Source: Nitrospira sp. (GTDB lineage: Bacteria > Nitrospirota > Nitrospiria > Nitrospirales > Nitrospiraceae). From it: a stretch of DNA of 64,000 nt. This document shows, piece after piece, positions 43,814 through 52,713 of the stretch. Where the stretch lies: NCBI GenBank assembly GCA_029194535.1, contig JARFXR010000002.1, positions 1,116,001 through 1,180,000 on the forward strand. Direction: 5' to 3'. The notes beneath the pieces were generated by a model. The model had not been told where the DNA came from and searched no databases. It was given only the letters and a program-made list of their open reading frames with translations. A program made the translations under genes and the position numbers. The first letter of the stretch is position 1; every line of letters begins with the position of its first letter.

Positions 43814-45025
43814 TCACAACAGCGGTGCCAACGCTTCCTGAAGCGGAAGTCCGAAGACCAGCGCGTTGCTTTCGGACAGATAGACATCGAGTTCGCTCCT
43901 GATGCCGAATTCGCCCGGCAGATAGATCCCGGGCTCGATGGAAAAACACGTGCGCGGGATGAGTCTACGTGTCTCTTGCGTCTCGAGGCCGTCGATATTA
44001 GCGCCGTTGCCATGCACCTCCTCGCCGATCGAATGGCCGGTGCGGTGAAGGAACTGGGGGCCGTAGCCACCCGCCTCAATGACGCGCCGGCAGGCATTAT
44101 CGACCTCCCATCCGAATGGACGGATTCCTGCCGCCAGTTGCCCACGCACGAAATTCAATGCTGCATCCCGGCCCTCCTTGACGAGATTGAATACTGCGCG
44201 GTGCTTATCGGGAACGGTCCGTCCGGCAAACGCGGTCCATGTGATATCCGCGTAGACCGAACCGGCCCTCGCGCGTTTGGCCCAGAGATCGATCAGGACC
44301 AGATCATCCCGCCTGATGTCGGTGGATCCGGACGGCGGGGGTCCGTAATGCGGATCGGCACTGTGCGCGCCGACGGCGGCAATCGGCGCACTCGAAGTCG
44401 TCATCCCTGCGTCCCGGATCCGACCAAGAATGAATTGCTGCAAGCCGTATTCTGTCAGGACCCTTCCGCCGCCCACCATTTCTCCGACGTGCGCAAAGGC
44501 TTCGTCCACGATCCGTCTCAGCGCCTCGGCCGCATACTGGTGAGACTCCAGTTGCGCATCGGTCCAGACCGCTTCAAAGATTTGAGTCAGATCGCCCGAA
44601 CTGACGATCTCGACTCCGAGGCTCTCGACGAGTTCGACGGTTCCCGCATCGACCCGCGACACATATGGCACGGCGTTCATGGGAGAATACTGCATCACGA
44701 CTCGGCGCCGCCCCTCCAATATCTGCGAGAGTAATTCATGCTGTTGAGTCCAAGACACATACAGGTGGGACTCGCCGGGCAACGGATCCAACACGTACGG
44801 CTCGATACGGTGCAACAGCTTTTGCGGGGTTCCTTCGGTCGGAATCCAGTAATACCACCGCCTGGTGACGTGCATGGCAACGTCAAGCAACAGGATGCGG
44901 TAGCTCAGCGGATCGCTCCCTCGGAAGTCGTAGAACAGCCAGCCGTCGATGCCTCCGGCCTCTTTCAGTGCCAGTTGAACGGCTCGCACACGGTCCAGGT
45001 GAGGCTGATCGGTCACGAGGCGCAT
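43814..45025 (-). CDS. M24-family Xaa-Pro aminopeptidase/dipeptidase
   Basis: 403 residues. N-terminal creatinase-like domain (about 1-165) and C-terminal pita-bread domain. The metal ligands are in LVLIDLWAKRA, SVYADITWTAF, HRTGHSIGEEVHGNGANIDG, FSIEPGIYLPGEFGIRSELDVYL. The first ligand Asp, normally in a DxG-type segment, appears as LIDLW and ADITW. It should cleave Xaa-Pro bonds with two metal ions. It is transcribed ahead of the TatA-like gene, 101 bases apart. Confidence 0.88.
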   Translation of the reverse strand: MRLVTDQPHLDRVRAVQLALKEAGGIDGWLFYDFRGSDPLSYRILLLDVAMHVTRRWYYWIPTEGTPQKLLHRIEPYVLDPLPGESHLYVSWTQQHELLSQILEGRRRVVMQYSPMNAVPYVSRVDAGTVELVESLGVEIVSSGDLTQIFEAVWTDAQLESHQYAAEALRRIVDEAFAHVGEMVGGGRVLTEYGLQQFILGRIRDAGMTTSSAPIAAVGAHSADPHYGPPPSGSTDIRRDDLVLIDLWAKRARAGSVYADITWTAFAGRTVPDKHRAVFNLVKEGRDAALNFVRGQLAAGIRPFGWEVDNACRRVIEAGGYGPQFLHRTGHSIGEEVHGNGANIDGLETQETRRLIPRTCFSIEPGIYLPGEFGIRSELDVYLSESNALVFGLPLQEALAPLL

Positions 45026-45095
45026 CTTATCGTCGGGTCTGCGGAGCCGTCAACGACGTGACGGTCGGCTATTAGGGCATGCTACAATGCCCCTC

Positions 45096-45569
45096 ATGCC
45101 GACGGACCCCTGTACTGAATCAATTCAATACAGAATCACGCTGTTCTTCGGGCCGGAGGCGGTGGAAGGGAAGCCTTCCACCCATGCCTGCGTGTTCAAC
45201 GTCAAGAAGCGCAGTTGGAAGGGGGGCATCCAGGTGCTCGTGGAGATTACCGAAGCTCAAATACAGGCAAGCCGCACCGCCACACAATTTTCTCGGTGGC
45301 TCAGCCAAACCTTGGCCGCCACGAGATTGGACGATCACGTATCACAGGAAGCGCGGGCCGGCGAGGTGTTCGTCCAAGCTCTCTGCCGCTACCGGCTCGA
45401 ACGGCTGTTACAGGCCGGCATCGCCCAGGAGAACCAGCGTCTAACGGCCGACGCATGGAACGCCGAAACACAAGCCGATCTGATCCGGCGCACCGACTTC
45501 ATCCGATCCTACGTCGCGGCCGAAATGGACCTTCAGCCCGGAGATCCGACTTATACCAGGGACACCTAA
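45096..45569 (+). CDS. Hypothetical soluble protein
   Basis: 157 residues from ATG 45096. An ATG at 45087 is in frame but overlaps a -10-like TGCTACAAT (45080-45088), so if that is the promoter, transcription would begin about at 45096 and the message would be leaderless. No signal peptide. The beginning is beta-rich (YRITLFFGPEAVEGKPSTHACVFNVKKRSWKGGIQVLVEI) and the end helical (ARAGEVFVQALCRYRLERLLQAGIAQENQRL). I do not recognise a family. Confidence 0.65.
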   Translation: MPTDPCTESIQYRITLFFGPEAVEGKPSTHACVFNVKKRSWKGGIQVLVEITEAQIQASRTATQFSRWLSQTLAATRLDDHVSQEARAGEVFVQALCRYRLERLLQAGIAQENQRLTADAWNAETQADLIRRTDFIRSYVAAEMDLQPGDPTYTRDT

Positions 45570-45699
45570 TGCCTTCAAGAGGCAGGGGGGTTGCATTCAC
45601 AGGTGAATTTGTTATAACCGACAGGGGCATGCATGTGGATGGCCCTCAGGTGCCACCGCCGCAGTTCATATTTTTCCAGTTGAAGAAGGAGGGCCTTCC

Positions 45700-46128
45700 G
45701 TGAATCTTCATTCGCCTTCATCGATATCCGTCACCGCCTGGTCCAGGGCAGTCGCCATGATCCTTGTCCTGGCGTTGTGCATGTTCACCATGGCGCCACA
45801 GGCCGGGAGTCAGGATGCCGCCCCGGCCCCTTCGTCCGAAGGCGGCAGCGCCTCGGGCGCCGGCATTGGAGTGCTTTCGGGTTTGAGCACAATTCTCTAT
45901 CTGCCCTTTAAGACCGCTTTCGCCATCGGGGGCGGCTTGGTCGGAGGCTTGGCCTATGTGTTCTCCGGTGGAAACGAGAACGCAGCGAAGAGTATTTGGA
46001 CCACCAGCATGTACGGCACTTACGTCATCACCCCGGAGCATTTGCGCGGTGACAAGCCCATCCGCTTCCTCGGGGTAGCCGACAGTGCGGAAACGCCGCC
46101 GTCGTCGGTGGTGGAGCCAGCCCGCTGA
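45700..46128 (+). CDS. Exported hypothetical membrane protein
   Basis: 142 residues from GTG 45700 with GAAGGAGG upstream. N-terminal signal/anchor (about 12-38), a Ser/Gly/Ala linker, and a second hydrophobic stretch ILYLPFKTAFAIGGGLVGGLAYVFSGG, then KSIWTTSMYGTYVITPEHLRGDKPIRFLG. The layout suggests a small inner-membrane or envelope protein. The function is not recognised. The stop lies 5 bases before the C26 hydrolase start, so they are probably co-transcribed. Confidence 0.7.
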   Translation: MNLHSPSSISVTAWSRAVAMILVLALCMFTMAPQAGSQDAAPAPSSEGGSASGAGIGVLSGLSTILYLPFKTAFAIGGGLVGGLAYVFSGGNENAAKSIWTTSMYGTYVITPEHLRGDKPIRFLGVADSAETPPSSVVEPAR

Positions 46129-46132
46129 CCTG

Positions 46133-46879
46133 ATGAAACCACTCATCGGCGTCACGCCTGATTTCAATGCCGGTGATCGAAAAGACTGGGGAGGTAGGGA
46201 GCCCACATACTTCCTGCGGGCGCGCTATGTTCGCGCCGTCGAAGAACTTGGTGGGATTCCCATCGTTCTTCCCCTTGCCACGGACCGCGATGCCCGCCGC
46301 CGCCTACTCACCAGTATTCATGGTTTACTCCTGACCGGCAGCGGTCCGGATCTCCCGCCCGGACTGTACGGGGAACGCCAACGATACACATTCGATCTCG
46401 TAAGCCAGCGACGCTCGACATTTGAACTTGAGATGGTCCGGATGGCCCAAGCCGCCGACTTGCCGGTCCTGGGCATCTGCGGGGGGATGCAGACCATGAA
46501 CGTGGCATTGGGGGGCAGTCTCTTCCAGGACATTGCCTCCCAGGTGGAAGAGGCCCTCAAACATCGCCAAGCGGCACGCGCAACCCGCCTCAGCCATGCG
46601 GTACGCGTCACCCAGCACAGCCTCCTTCGTCGAATCCTCCGCGCAGCCACCGTCCGTGTCAACAGCTCTCATCATCAGTCCGTCAGAGATGTGGCCCCAT
46701 CGCTCGTGGCGAGCGCCGTGGCTCCCGACGGGATCGTAGAAGCCATTGAGTCACGGCAGCACCATTTTTTTCTCGGGGTGCAGTGGCATCCGGAGTTTCT
46801 CTTCGATCGGCATCGGCCCCATCGGCGACTGTTTGAAGCGTTCTTGCGTGCTGCGCAACGGCGCCCGATAACGCGGTGA
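46133..46879 (+). CDS. Peptidase C26 / gamma-glutamyl-GABA hydrolase family glutamine amidotransferase
   Basis: 248 residues from ATG 46133 (MKPLIGVTPDFN). Class-I glutamine-amidotransferase fold: nucleophile Cys in LGICGGMQTMNVALGG, NSSHHQSVRDV, and the His-x-Glu pair in GVQWHPEFLFD. LLTGSGPDLPP replaces the usual GGxDhxP loop. Relatives hydrolyse gamma-glutamyl amides such as gamma-glutamyl-GABA or gamma-glutamyl polyamine products. The amino-acid permease follows 111 bases later, which fits amino-acid or polyamine use, but the substrate is open. Confidence 0.85.
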   Translation: MKPLIGVTPDFNAGDRKDWGGREPTYFLRARYVRAVEELGGIPIVLPLATDRDARRRLLTSIHGLLLTGSGPDLPPGLYGERQRYTFDLVSQRRSTFELEMVRMAQAADLPVLGICGGMQTMNVALGGSLFQDIASQVEEALKHRQAARATRLSHAVRVTQHSLLRRILRAATVRVNSSHHQSVRDVAPSLVASAVAPDGIVEAIESRQHHFFLGVQWHPEFLFDRHRPHRRLFEAFLRAAQRRPITR

Positions 46880-46990
46880 CGCTCAGTTGGACCACAGCAA
46901 ATGCGGAGATACCTGCTATACTTGGCCTGACGTACACGATCAGGTGATTGACGCCCTCCGATTGTCTCTTCCGCGCACAAGAGATAACCA

Positions 46991-48442
46991 GTGATACGCA
47001 GCCTCTTTCGGACCAAGCCGATTCAACAGATTCTGGCAGACGCCGATCATCCCACCCATCGACTGAAGAAAACCCTGACAGCCTGGGACCTCACCTGCCT
47101 GGGCATCGGTGCGATCATCGGAACCGGCATCTTCGTCCTGATCGGCACCGCGATTGTCGGAGATGACCACAGGCCTGGAGCGGGACCGGGGATCATCCTC
47201 TCCTTTGTCCTATCCGGACTGACCTGTGCGCTGGCCGCCCTGTGCTATGCCGAAATGTCGGCCATGATTCCCGTAGCCGGGAGCGCCTACACATTTTCCT
47301 ACGCGACGCTCGGAGAAATGCTCGCCTGGCTGACGGGATGGAATCTGATCCTCGAGTATGGGGTCGCCTGCGTGGCGGTCGCCATCGGTTGGTCCGGCTA
47401 TTTCAACAATCTGCTCCGGCTGGCCGGCATTGAACTCCCCCATTGGGCGACCCATCCGCCAGGTGGTTCCGAGGGGGGTGTCGCCAACCTTCCCGCTGCC
47501 ATCATCGTGCTCCTCGTAACCGTCGTCCTCGTCGTTGGCATCAAGGAAAGCGCGCGAATGACCGGCATTGTCGTCGTGATCAAACTAGCCGTCATTCTGT
47601 TCTTCATTGGGATTGGAAGTACCTCGTTGAATTCAAGCAACTGGTCTCCGTTCATGCCGCAGGGGTTTGCCGGTGTGGGAGTGGCCGCCGCCATCGTCTT
47701 CTTCGCGTATATCGGATTCGATGCCGTTTCAACGGCGGCTGAGGAGGCTAAGAACCCTAAGCGCGACGTTCCTATTGGGATTATCGGATCGTTGACCGTC
47801 TGTACGATCCTCTACATCGCGGTGGCGACTGTGCTGACCGGGCTGGTTCCGGTCAGCCGGATCGACATCCACGCTCCGGTGGCGGAGGCGTTGCAGCTCG
47901 TCGGATTCAAGTGGGGGGCCGCGGTCGTGGCGATCGGCGCCGTAGCCGGGATCACCAGCGTTCTTGTCGTCATGATGCTCGGACAGATTCGGGTATTCTT
48001 CGCGATGTCGCGCGATCGACTGCTCGGTCCGTGGCTATCCGCCGTCCATCCTCGTTTCGGCACGCCGCATAGAGCCACGATCCTGACCGGCATCGCCGTG
48101 GCGGTCCTTTCGGCGCTGATTCCCATCGGAGAGGCCGCGGATATGACCAACATCGGAACGTTCTTCGCGTTCGTCCTCGTCTGCGTCGGCGTCATCGTGC
48201 TGCGCTACACCAACCCGGACTATCCCAGACCGTTTAGGCTTCCGTTCATGCCAATCGTCCCGGTAGCCGCCACATTGGCCTGTCTCTGGCTGATGTGGCA
48301 GCTGCCCGGACTGACATGGATTCGCTTCGGCGTCTGGACGGTCATCGGTATCCTGATCTATCTCGGGTATGGACTCAAACAGAGCAGGCTGGCAACGCTC
48401 GAGCCGCATGCGCAGCTCGTCTACCCTGAGAAGCAACCATGA
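46991..48442 (+). CDS. APC-family (cationic amino-acid type) permease
   Basis: 483 residues from GTG 46991 with twelve or more membrane helices. LTAWDLTCLGIGAIIGTGIFVLIGTAI is the substrate-binding first helix of APC transporters of the CAT subgroup, and FFAYIGFDAVSTAAEEAKNPKRDVPIGI the sixth helix. An extended -10 TGCTATACT lies at 46914-46922. It moves amino acids with protons or by exchange; specificity cannot be read. The stop codon touches the stop of the convergent gene at 48443. Confidence 0.9.
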   Translation: MIRSLFRTKPIQQILADADHPTHRLKKTLTAWDLTCLGIGAIIGTGIFVLIGTAIVGDDHRPGAGPGIILSFVLSGLTCALAALCYAEMSAMIPVAGSAYTFSYATLGEMLAWLTGWNLILEYGVACVAVAIGWSGYFNNLLRLAGIELPHWATHPPGGSEGGVANLPAAIIVLLVTVVLVVGIKESARMTGIVVVIKLAVILFFIGIGSTSLNSSNWSPFMPQGFAGVGVAAAIVFFAYIGFDAVSTAAEEAKNPKRDVPIGIIGSLTVCTILYIAVATVLTGLVPVSRIDIHAPVAEALQLVGFKWGAAVVAIGAVAGITSVLVVMMLGQIRVFFAMSRDRLLGPWLSAVHPRFGTPHRATILTGIAVAVLSALIPIGEAADMTNIGTFFAFVLVCVGVIVLRYTNPDYPRPFRLPFMPIVPVAATLACLWLMWQLPGLTWIRFGVWTVIGILIYLGYGLKQSRLATLEPHAQLVYPEKQP

Positions 48443-48850
48443 TCAAGCAGCCGGACCGCCTTCGGGCTCGGCAGCAGAAACCGGTGCAGACGGCTGAGGC
48501 GCGGCTGTCGGAGAGGAGGGAGCTCCTGCTTGAGTTGCCGCAGGTGGAGCCGCGGGTTTGGGAGGAGCGGGTGGCTTGGGAGGCGCAGGCTTCTCCGGCT
48601 TGATTCCACCGTCCCATGACGGCCCGGAGTACATGTCGGCCGACAGTCCCTTGGCCTTCCACTTGTTCTCGAAATCCGCGGCAGCCTTGTTGGGAGTCTC
48701 TCCGGTCCCCACCACCTCGTTCCAAGGATAGACCTTCGGACCAATCTGACATTGGTTGTCCGTCCTTCTCAGGTACAGCGCGATCGGGTTCCCGCGATAC
48801 GGCCCAAGGAATATGTGCACGCAGCCGACGTATTCGATCAGATTGGCCAT
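48443..48850 (-). CDS. Hypothetical protein with Pro/Ala-rich tail
   Basis: 135 residues from ATG 48850 (CTGGAG 5 bases upstream); the longer open frame is not used. The first 80 residues look folded (VGCVHIFLGPYRGNPIALYLRRTDNQCQIGPKVYPWNEVVGTGETPNKAAADFENKWKAKGL). The last 55 are low-complexity Pro/Ala/Lys (PAPPKPPAPPKPAAPP). No signal peptide. I do not recognise the domain; GETPNKAAADFENKW recurs in small proteins of this kind as a helix. It converges stop to stop with the permease. Confidence 0.65.
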   Translation of the reverse strand: MANLIEYVGCVHIFLGPYRGNPIALYLRRTDNQCQIGPKVYPWNEVVGTGETPNKAAADFENKWKAKGLSADMYSGPSWDGGIKPEKPAPPKPPAPPKPAAPPAATQAGAPSSPTAAPQPSAPVSAAEPEGGPAA

Positions 48851-49070
48851 GTCGACTCCAGAGAAGCGGCATGATGCCACAAGCCATAAGCGTAGGGCAA
48901 GGAGGCTGCCCCGTTTGCTCGCACAATGCGCCCTGTCCAGGTGCACGCCTCCACGCTGCACCGAGGGCCGGGCGCATGTACGAGAGGTTGACGCACCACA
49001 GCTCCACCGGCGAAGTCGCTCACTGTCGGCGCAAGTGATGGAGGAGAAAGGAAGCGCGGAACCAGCACCC

Positions 49071-49547
49071 CTACGGCGAGATCGTATGAGGTTGTGCGGG
49101 GACCTTACGGACCAGAAAGACGCCGACCACCAGCACCATGATCACCATCACGTTCAGCCCCACATCCATGAGGTACTGATAGAATTGATTTTCATTCATC
49201 GACGGGAGATGGGACAGCTCTGCGCTGGCGGTCAACACACGTCGCGTGCAGGCGATGATGCCGACGGCCAGATAGGGTTCAAGATCGAGCACCTCAGTCT
49301 GGAGGAAACGGATCACCGTGCGAAACAACTCGAGCAAAATGATCACGAGCAAGATATCGTTCAACAGCTTGAGACCGGACGGCAAGAGCCCGATCTGACC
49401 GGCTCTGGTGGCGAACACGTACCAGGCATGGGCGAACAAGAGCATGCCCAAAACCAGAAGACTGAATCCGGCTGTCATATAGCCGAGCCGGTCCAGCCAT
49501 TCCATCACCCCACACCAGCGGTTCATGACTGCTTTGCGATCCTGCAT
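49071..49547 (-). CDS. PsiE-family membrane protein
   Basis: 158 residues with four membrane helices (about 25-45, 60-82, 92-112, 128-150). The central ILLVIILLELFRTVIRFLQTEVLDLEPYLAVGIIACTRRVL is typical of the phosphate-starvation-inducible PsiE family. AGAGGA precedes the ATG. The role of PsiE is unknown. It follows the Cys-rich duplicated protein by 23 bases on the same strand, so the two may be co-transcribed. Confidence 0.8.
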   Translation of the reverse strand: MQDRKAVMNRWCGVMEWLDRLGYMTAGFSLLVLGMLLFAHAWYVFATRAGQIGLLPSGLKLLNDILLVIILLELFRTVIRFLQTEVLDLEPYLAVGIIACTRRVLTASAELSHLPSMNENQFYQYLMDVGLNVMVIMVLVVGVFLVRKVPAQPHTISP

Positions 49548-49570
49548 GGAATCCTCTTACTTCATCCGGA

Positions 49571-49975
49571 TCATGCGGTTCCAGCCGGCGCATTCGGTTG
49601 AGCGTCCGATCCTCCCTCTGGATCTGCTCCCCGCAACGCTCCGTACCTGAGATCCCGCATCGAACTCACGGTGAGTGAGTGACCGCAACAGCGGATTTCC
49701 TTGAAGCCGGCACCCCCGTCCATGATCATAACCCGCAGCCCACAGGAATCAGGGTAGAACTTCTTTTCATCGAGAACCACGGCCAGCGGCAGGGCGCCCT
49801 TCTTCCGGCCGCCGGATGGGTGGATTTCGGGAACAACATCCTCATCGGTTAGTTCATGATCGCAACACATGATCTTTTCGAAGCCTGCTCCTCCCCCCAT
49901 CACCTTGACCACCAAGCCGCACGAGTCAGGATGGCGCTTTCGCTCATCGATCAGGTCGCCCTTTTTCAGCGGCAC
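49571..49975 (-). CDS. Small protein with two Cys-rich desulforedoxin-like repeats
   Basis: 134 residues from GTG 49975 with AAGGAGAT upstream. Two copies of a 29-residue unit occur: residues 15-43 (PDSCGLVVKVMGGGAGFEKIMCCDH) and 74-102 (PDSCGLRVMIMDGGAGFKEIRCCGH). Each has one Cys, then a CC pair followed by x-His. The spacing from the single Cys to CC and the Gly turn resemble desulforedoxin, whose site is CxxC...CC; here the first Cys is absent, so His may complete the site. Metal binding is inferred, not shown. The C terminus is Gly/Ala/Pro-rich. Confidence 0.6.
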   Translation of the reverse strand: MPLKKGDLIDERKRHPDSCGLVVKVMGGGAGFEKIMCCDHELTDEDVVPEIHPSGGRKKGALPLAVVLDEKKFYPDSCGLRVMIMDGGAGFKEIRCCGHSLTVSSMRDLRYGALRGADPEGGSDAQPNAPAGTA

Positions 49976-50002
49976 GGGATCTCCTTCACAATACGATTAT
50001 GG

Positions 50003-51130
50003 TTAAAGAGTCTGCGGAATCGACGCCTTGGCCATTCTGGCCCCTGTCTGATACACGCTCTGCAAGAGCGCTCGGTGGGTCCGGCAACCGACGACGAGCC
50101 TTGCGTCGGAAATCGATGCCGGCCTGTAGGGGAGCACATAGCGCTGCTTCAACCGTTGAATTCTCGCCACGGACTGATCCAGACGCTCCATCGTGATGTC
50201 GCCAGCCGCCACAGACTGTTCGATCGCCTCAAATGCCTCCACTTCACGCCCCCGATCTTTGCAGATCAGGAGCACGTCGCAACCGGCCTGGATGGCGCGG
50301 ACGGCGGCATCGGCGATTCCATAGTGGTCGACGATCGCGCGCATCTCCAGATCATCTGTGAGTACGACGCCGTCATATCCGAATTGATCCCGCAGCAGCT
50401 GCGTGACGATGAACGGAGACAGCGTCGCGGGGCACTGCGGGTCCAGCGCCTTGTAGAGGACATGCGCGGTCATCATCGCGGCCACACCAGTGGCGACCGC
50501 ACGCCGAAACGGCACCAACTCCATCGTGTCGAGCCGTTCCCGAGAGGCCTCCACCACTGGAAGCTCCTTATGGGAATCTGTCACGGTATCGCCATGACCT
50601 GGGAAGTGCTTCCCGCAGGCCACCACCAGGTTGTCCTGCAGCCCGGCGACCGTGAGGATGCCCGATTCGCTGACGAGGTCTGATGTCGCCCCAAACGCTC
50701 GGTCGCCGATGATCGGATTGTTCGGGTTACTGTTCACATCAAGTACGGGTGCCATGTTCATGTTGATTCCAACGGCCCGCAGCTCCTTCGCGATGGTTGC
50801 GGCAGCCGCATAGGTCAACTCGGCGGAGTTGCACCGGCCCAGCACCTCGCAAGGAGGAAAAATCGTGAAACCGGCCGGCAATCGCGAGACGCGGCCGCCT
50901 TCCTGGTCGATCGAGATCACGAGGGGCGACTTTGGGTTGCATCGCTGCAGATCGTTAGTCAATTCCACGATCTGGCCGATGGACTCCAGATTCCGCGAGA
51001 AGAGAATGACGCCGCCCGGTTTGTAGGTTTTCAGAAAGCCCGCGAGCTCGGGCGTCACGGACGTGCCCATGAAACCGATCATGAACAGCTGGCCGACCTT
51101 TTCGCGAATCGTCATGTGAGATCGTACCAC
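50003..51130 (-). CDS. nagZ: Beta-N-acetylhexosaminidase (GH3)
   Basis: 375 residues, family GH3, single-domain NagZ type. SIDQEGGRVSRL is the substrate loop, KHFPGHGDTVTDSHKELP the signature with the catalytic Asp-His pair, and VVLTDDLEMRAI the nucleophile Asp. It removes N-acetylglucosamine from anhydromuropeptides in peptidoglycan recycling. The GTG at 51130 has GGAG 8 bases upstream; the ATG at 51115 is an alternative. It begins 1 base after the pepA stop. Confidence 0.92.
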   Translation of the reverse strand: MVRSHMTIREKVGQLFMIGFMGTSVTPELAGFLKTYKPGGVILFSRNLESIGQIVELTNDLQRCNPKSPLVISIDQEGGRVSRLPAGFTIFPPCEVLGRCNSAELTYAAAATIAKELRAVGINMNMAPVLDVNSNPNNPIIGDRAFGATSDLVSESGILTVAGLQDNLVVACGKHFPGHGDTVTDSHKELPVVEASRERLDTMELVPFRRAVATGVAAMMTAHVLYKALDPQCPATLSPFIVTQLLRDQFGYDGVVLTDDLEMRAIVDHYGIADAAVRAIQAGCDVLLICKDRGREVEAFEAIEQSVAAGDITMERLDQSVARIQRLKQRYVLPYRPASISDARLVVGCRTHRALLQSVYQTGARMAKASIPQTL

Positions 51131-51131
51131 G

Positions 51132-52643
51132 CTACAAACTCCGATCGATCAGATACTGAATCAGCAGCCTCGTGCCGATGCCCGTCGGACCCTTGGAAAT
51201 ATAGGCCCGCTCCCGCTCGCTCCAATCGGTGCTCGCAATATCGAGGTGCACCCACGGATAGTCGCCCACGAATTTGCTTAGGAACAGCGCGGCGGTGATC
51301 ATGCCTCCTCCGCGGCCTCCGATATTCCGCATGTCCGCGACATCGCTCCGCAGCTGCTCAAAATACTCTTCCCACAGCGGCATCTCCCAGACGCGTTCGC
51401 CCGACGTCAGGCCGGACTTCCGCACCTGCTCCTTCAGCCTGGCGTCCGTTCCGAACATGCCGATGGCGAATTGGCCGAGAGCCACGACACAGGCGCCCGT
51501 GAGGGTTGCGATATCGACCAGGGCTGCGGGATTGTAGCGCTGGGCATAGAAGAGCGCGTCGGAGAGAATGAGCCGCCCTTCCGCGTCGGTATTTTGCACT
51601 TCGACGGTCTTGCCCGAGAGCGTTTTCACGATGTCGCCCGGCTTCATCGCTCGCCCTCCCGGCATGTTCTCCGCCACCGGTAGAATACTGATAAGCCGAA
51701 GCGGCAGCTTCAGGCGAGCGGCTGCCCTGACTGCCGCCAGCACCTCGGCGCCGCCGGTCATGTCCGCTTTCATGTGCTCCATGTTCTCGGCCGGCTTCAG
51801 CGAGATCCCTCCCGTATCGAACGTGATGGTCTTTCCGACGAACACGACCGGACGCTCATCCTTTTTCCTGGCCCGATTGTATTCCAGAATGAGGAATTTC
51901 GGCGGCTCGTGACTGCCCCGGGCCACGCCCAGCAGCGCCCCCATACCAAGTTGCTTCATGTCCTTCTGCTCAAGCATCTTGAGCGTAAGATGCTCCTGCT
52001 TGGCGATCGCTTTGGCTTCGTCGGCGATGCGCGTCGGGGTCATGACGTTGGAGGGATGATTGCACAGGTCGCGGACGAACATCGTGGCCTCCGCCGTAGC
52101 AAGACCCCGGCGGACGCCTTCGGCACTCTGACGCACCTGACTCTTTTGCGGCACGAGCAGGGTCATGAAACCGATGTCTCTTGCGTCGGTATCCTCGGTG
52201 CGGTATGTCATAAACTGATACCCGCCGAGAACGGCGCCTTCCGTCATGGCCTGAGTGATCTCCACCGCAGAGTGTCCCTTGGGCGTCGCCGTCGGATAGC
52301 AGACCGTGAACGCATCCACTTTCGCTTGGCGCGCACGTTTAGCCGCGTGCCCCATCGCCTGTCGCAGGGTGTCCAGCGTCAGAGACTTTTTCTTTCCCAA
52401 TCCGATCAAGAGCAGGCGTCTTGCCGGCACCTTGCCTTGCGTGTGAAACAGCATCGTTTCGCCCGTCCGACCCTCGAACTCTCCGCTCCGGAGGAGACCT
52501 TGCAGCGAGCCGCCGAGCGCCTTATCGATCGCGCCTGCATCCTGCTTGGCCAAGGCTTCCCCTTCACAATGCGTCAGGACCAGGACCTCGACCGACTCGG
52601 ACTCGGGCCGCCCCGCGTTGATCTGAACCTGCATCAGCTTCAT
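51132..52643 (-). CDS. pepA: Cytosol (leucyl) aminopeptidase
   Basis: 503 residues of family M17, with GGGAGG before the ATG. The C-terminal catalytic domain carries VGKTITFDTGGISLKP, MKADMTGGAEVLAA, QNTDAEGRLILSDALFYA (the family signature NTDAEGRL) and a conserved YPWVHLDIASTDW. The hexamer uses two metals to remove N-terminal Leu and other residues. It forms a pair with nagZ, both serving turnover of peptides and cell-wall fragments. Confidence 0.97.
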   Translation of the reverse strand: MKLMQVQINAGRPESESVEVLVLTHCEGEALAKQDAGAIDKALGGSLQGLLRSGEFEGRTGETMLFHTQGKVPARRLLLIGLGKKKSLTLDTLRQAMGHAAKRARQAKVDAFTVCYPTATPKGHSAVEITQAMTEGAVLGGYQFMTYRTEDTDARDIGFMTLLVPQKSQVRQSAEGVRRGLATAEATMFVRDLCNHPSNVMTPTRIADEAKAIAKQEHLTLKMLEQKDMKQLGMGALLGVARGSHEPPKFLILEYNRARKKDERPVVFVGKTITFDTGGISLKPAENMEHMKADMTGGAEVLAAVRAAARLKLPLRLISILPVAENMPGGRAMKPGDIVKTLSGKTVEVQNTDAEGRLILSDALFYAQRYNPAALVDIATLTGACVVALGQFAIGMFGTDARLKEQVRKSGLTSGERVWEMPLWEEYFEQLRSDVADMRNIGGRGGGMITAALFLSKFVGDYPWVHLDIASTDWSERERAYISKGPTGIGTRLLIQYLIDRSL

Positions 52644-52713
52644 GACCCTCCCCTTCTTGCGGTTGCTTGAGCGTGAGATTCCGGCCGCCAGACCGACGGC
52701 CAGAACCGGTTTC

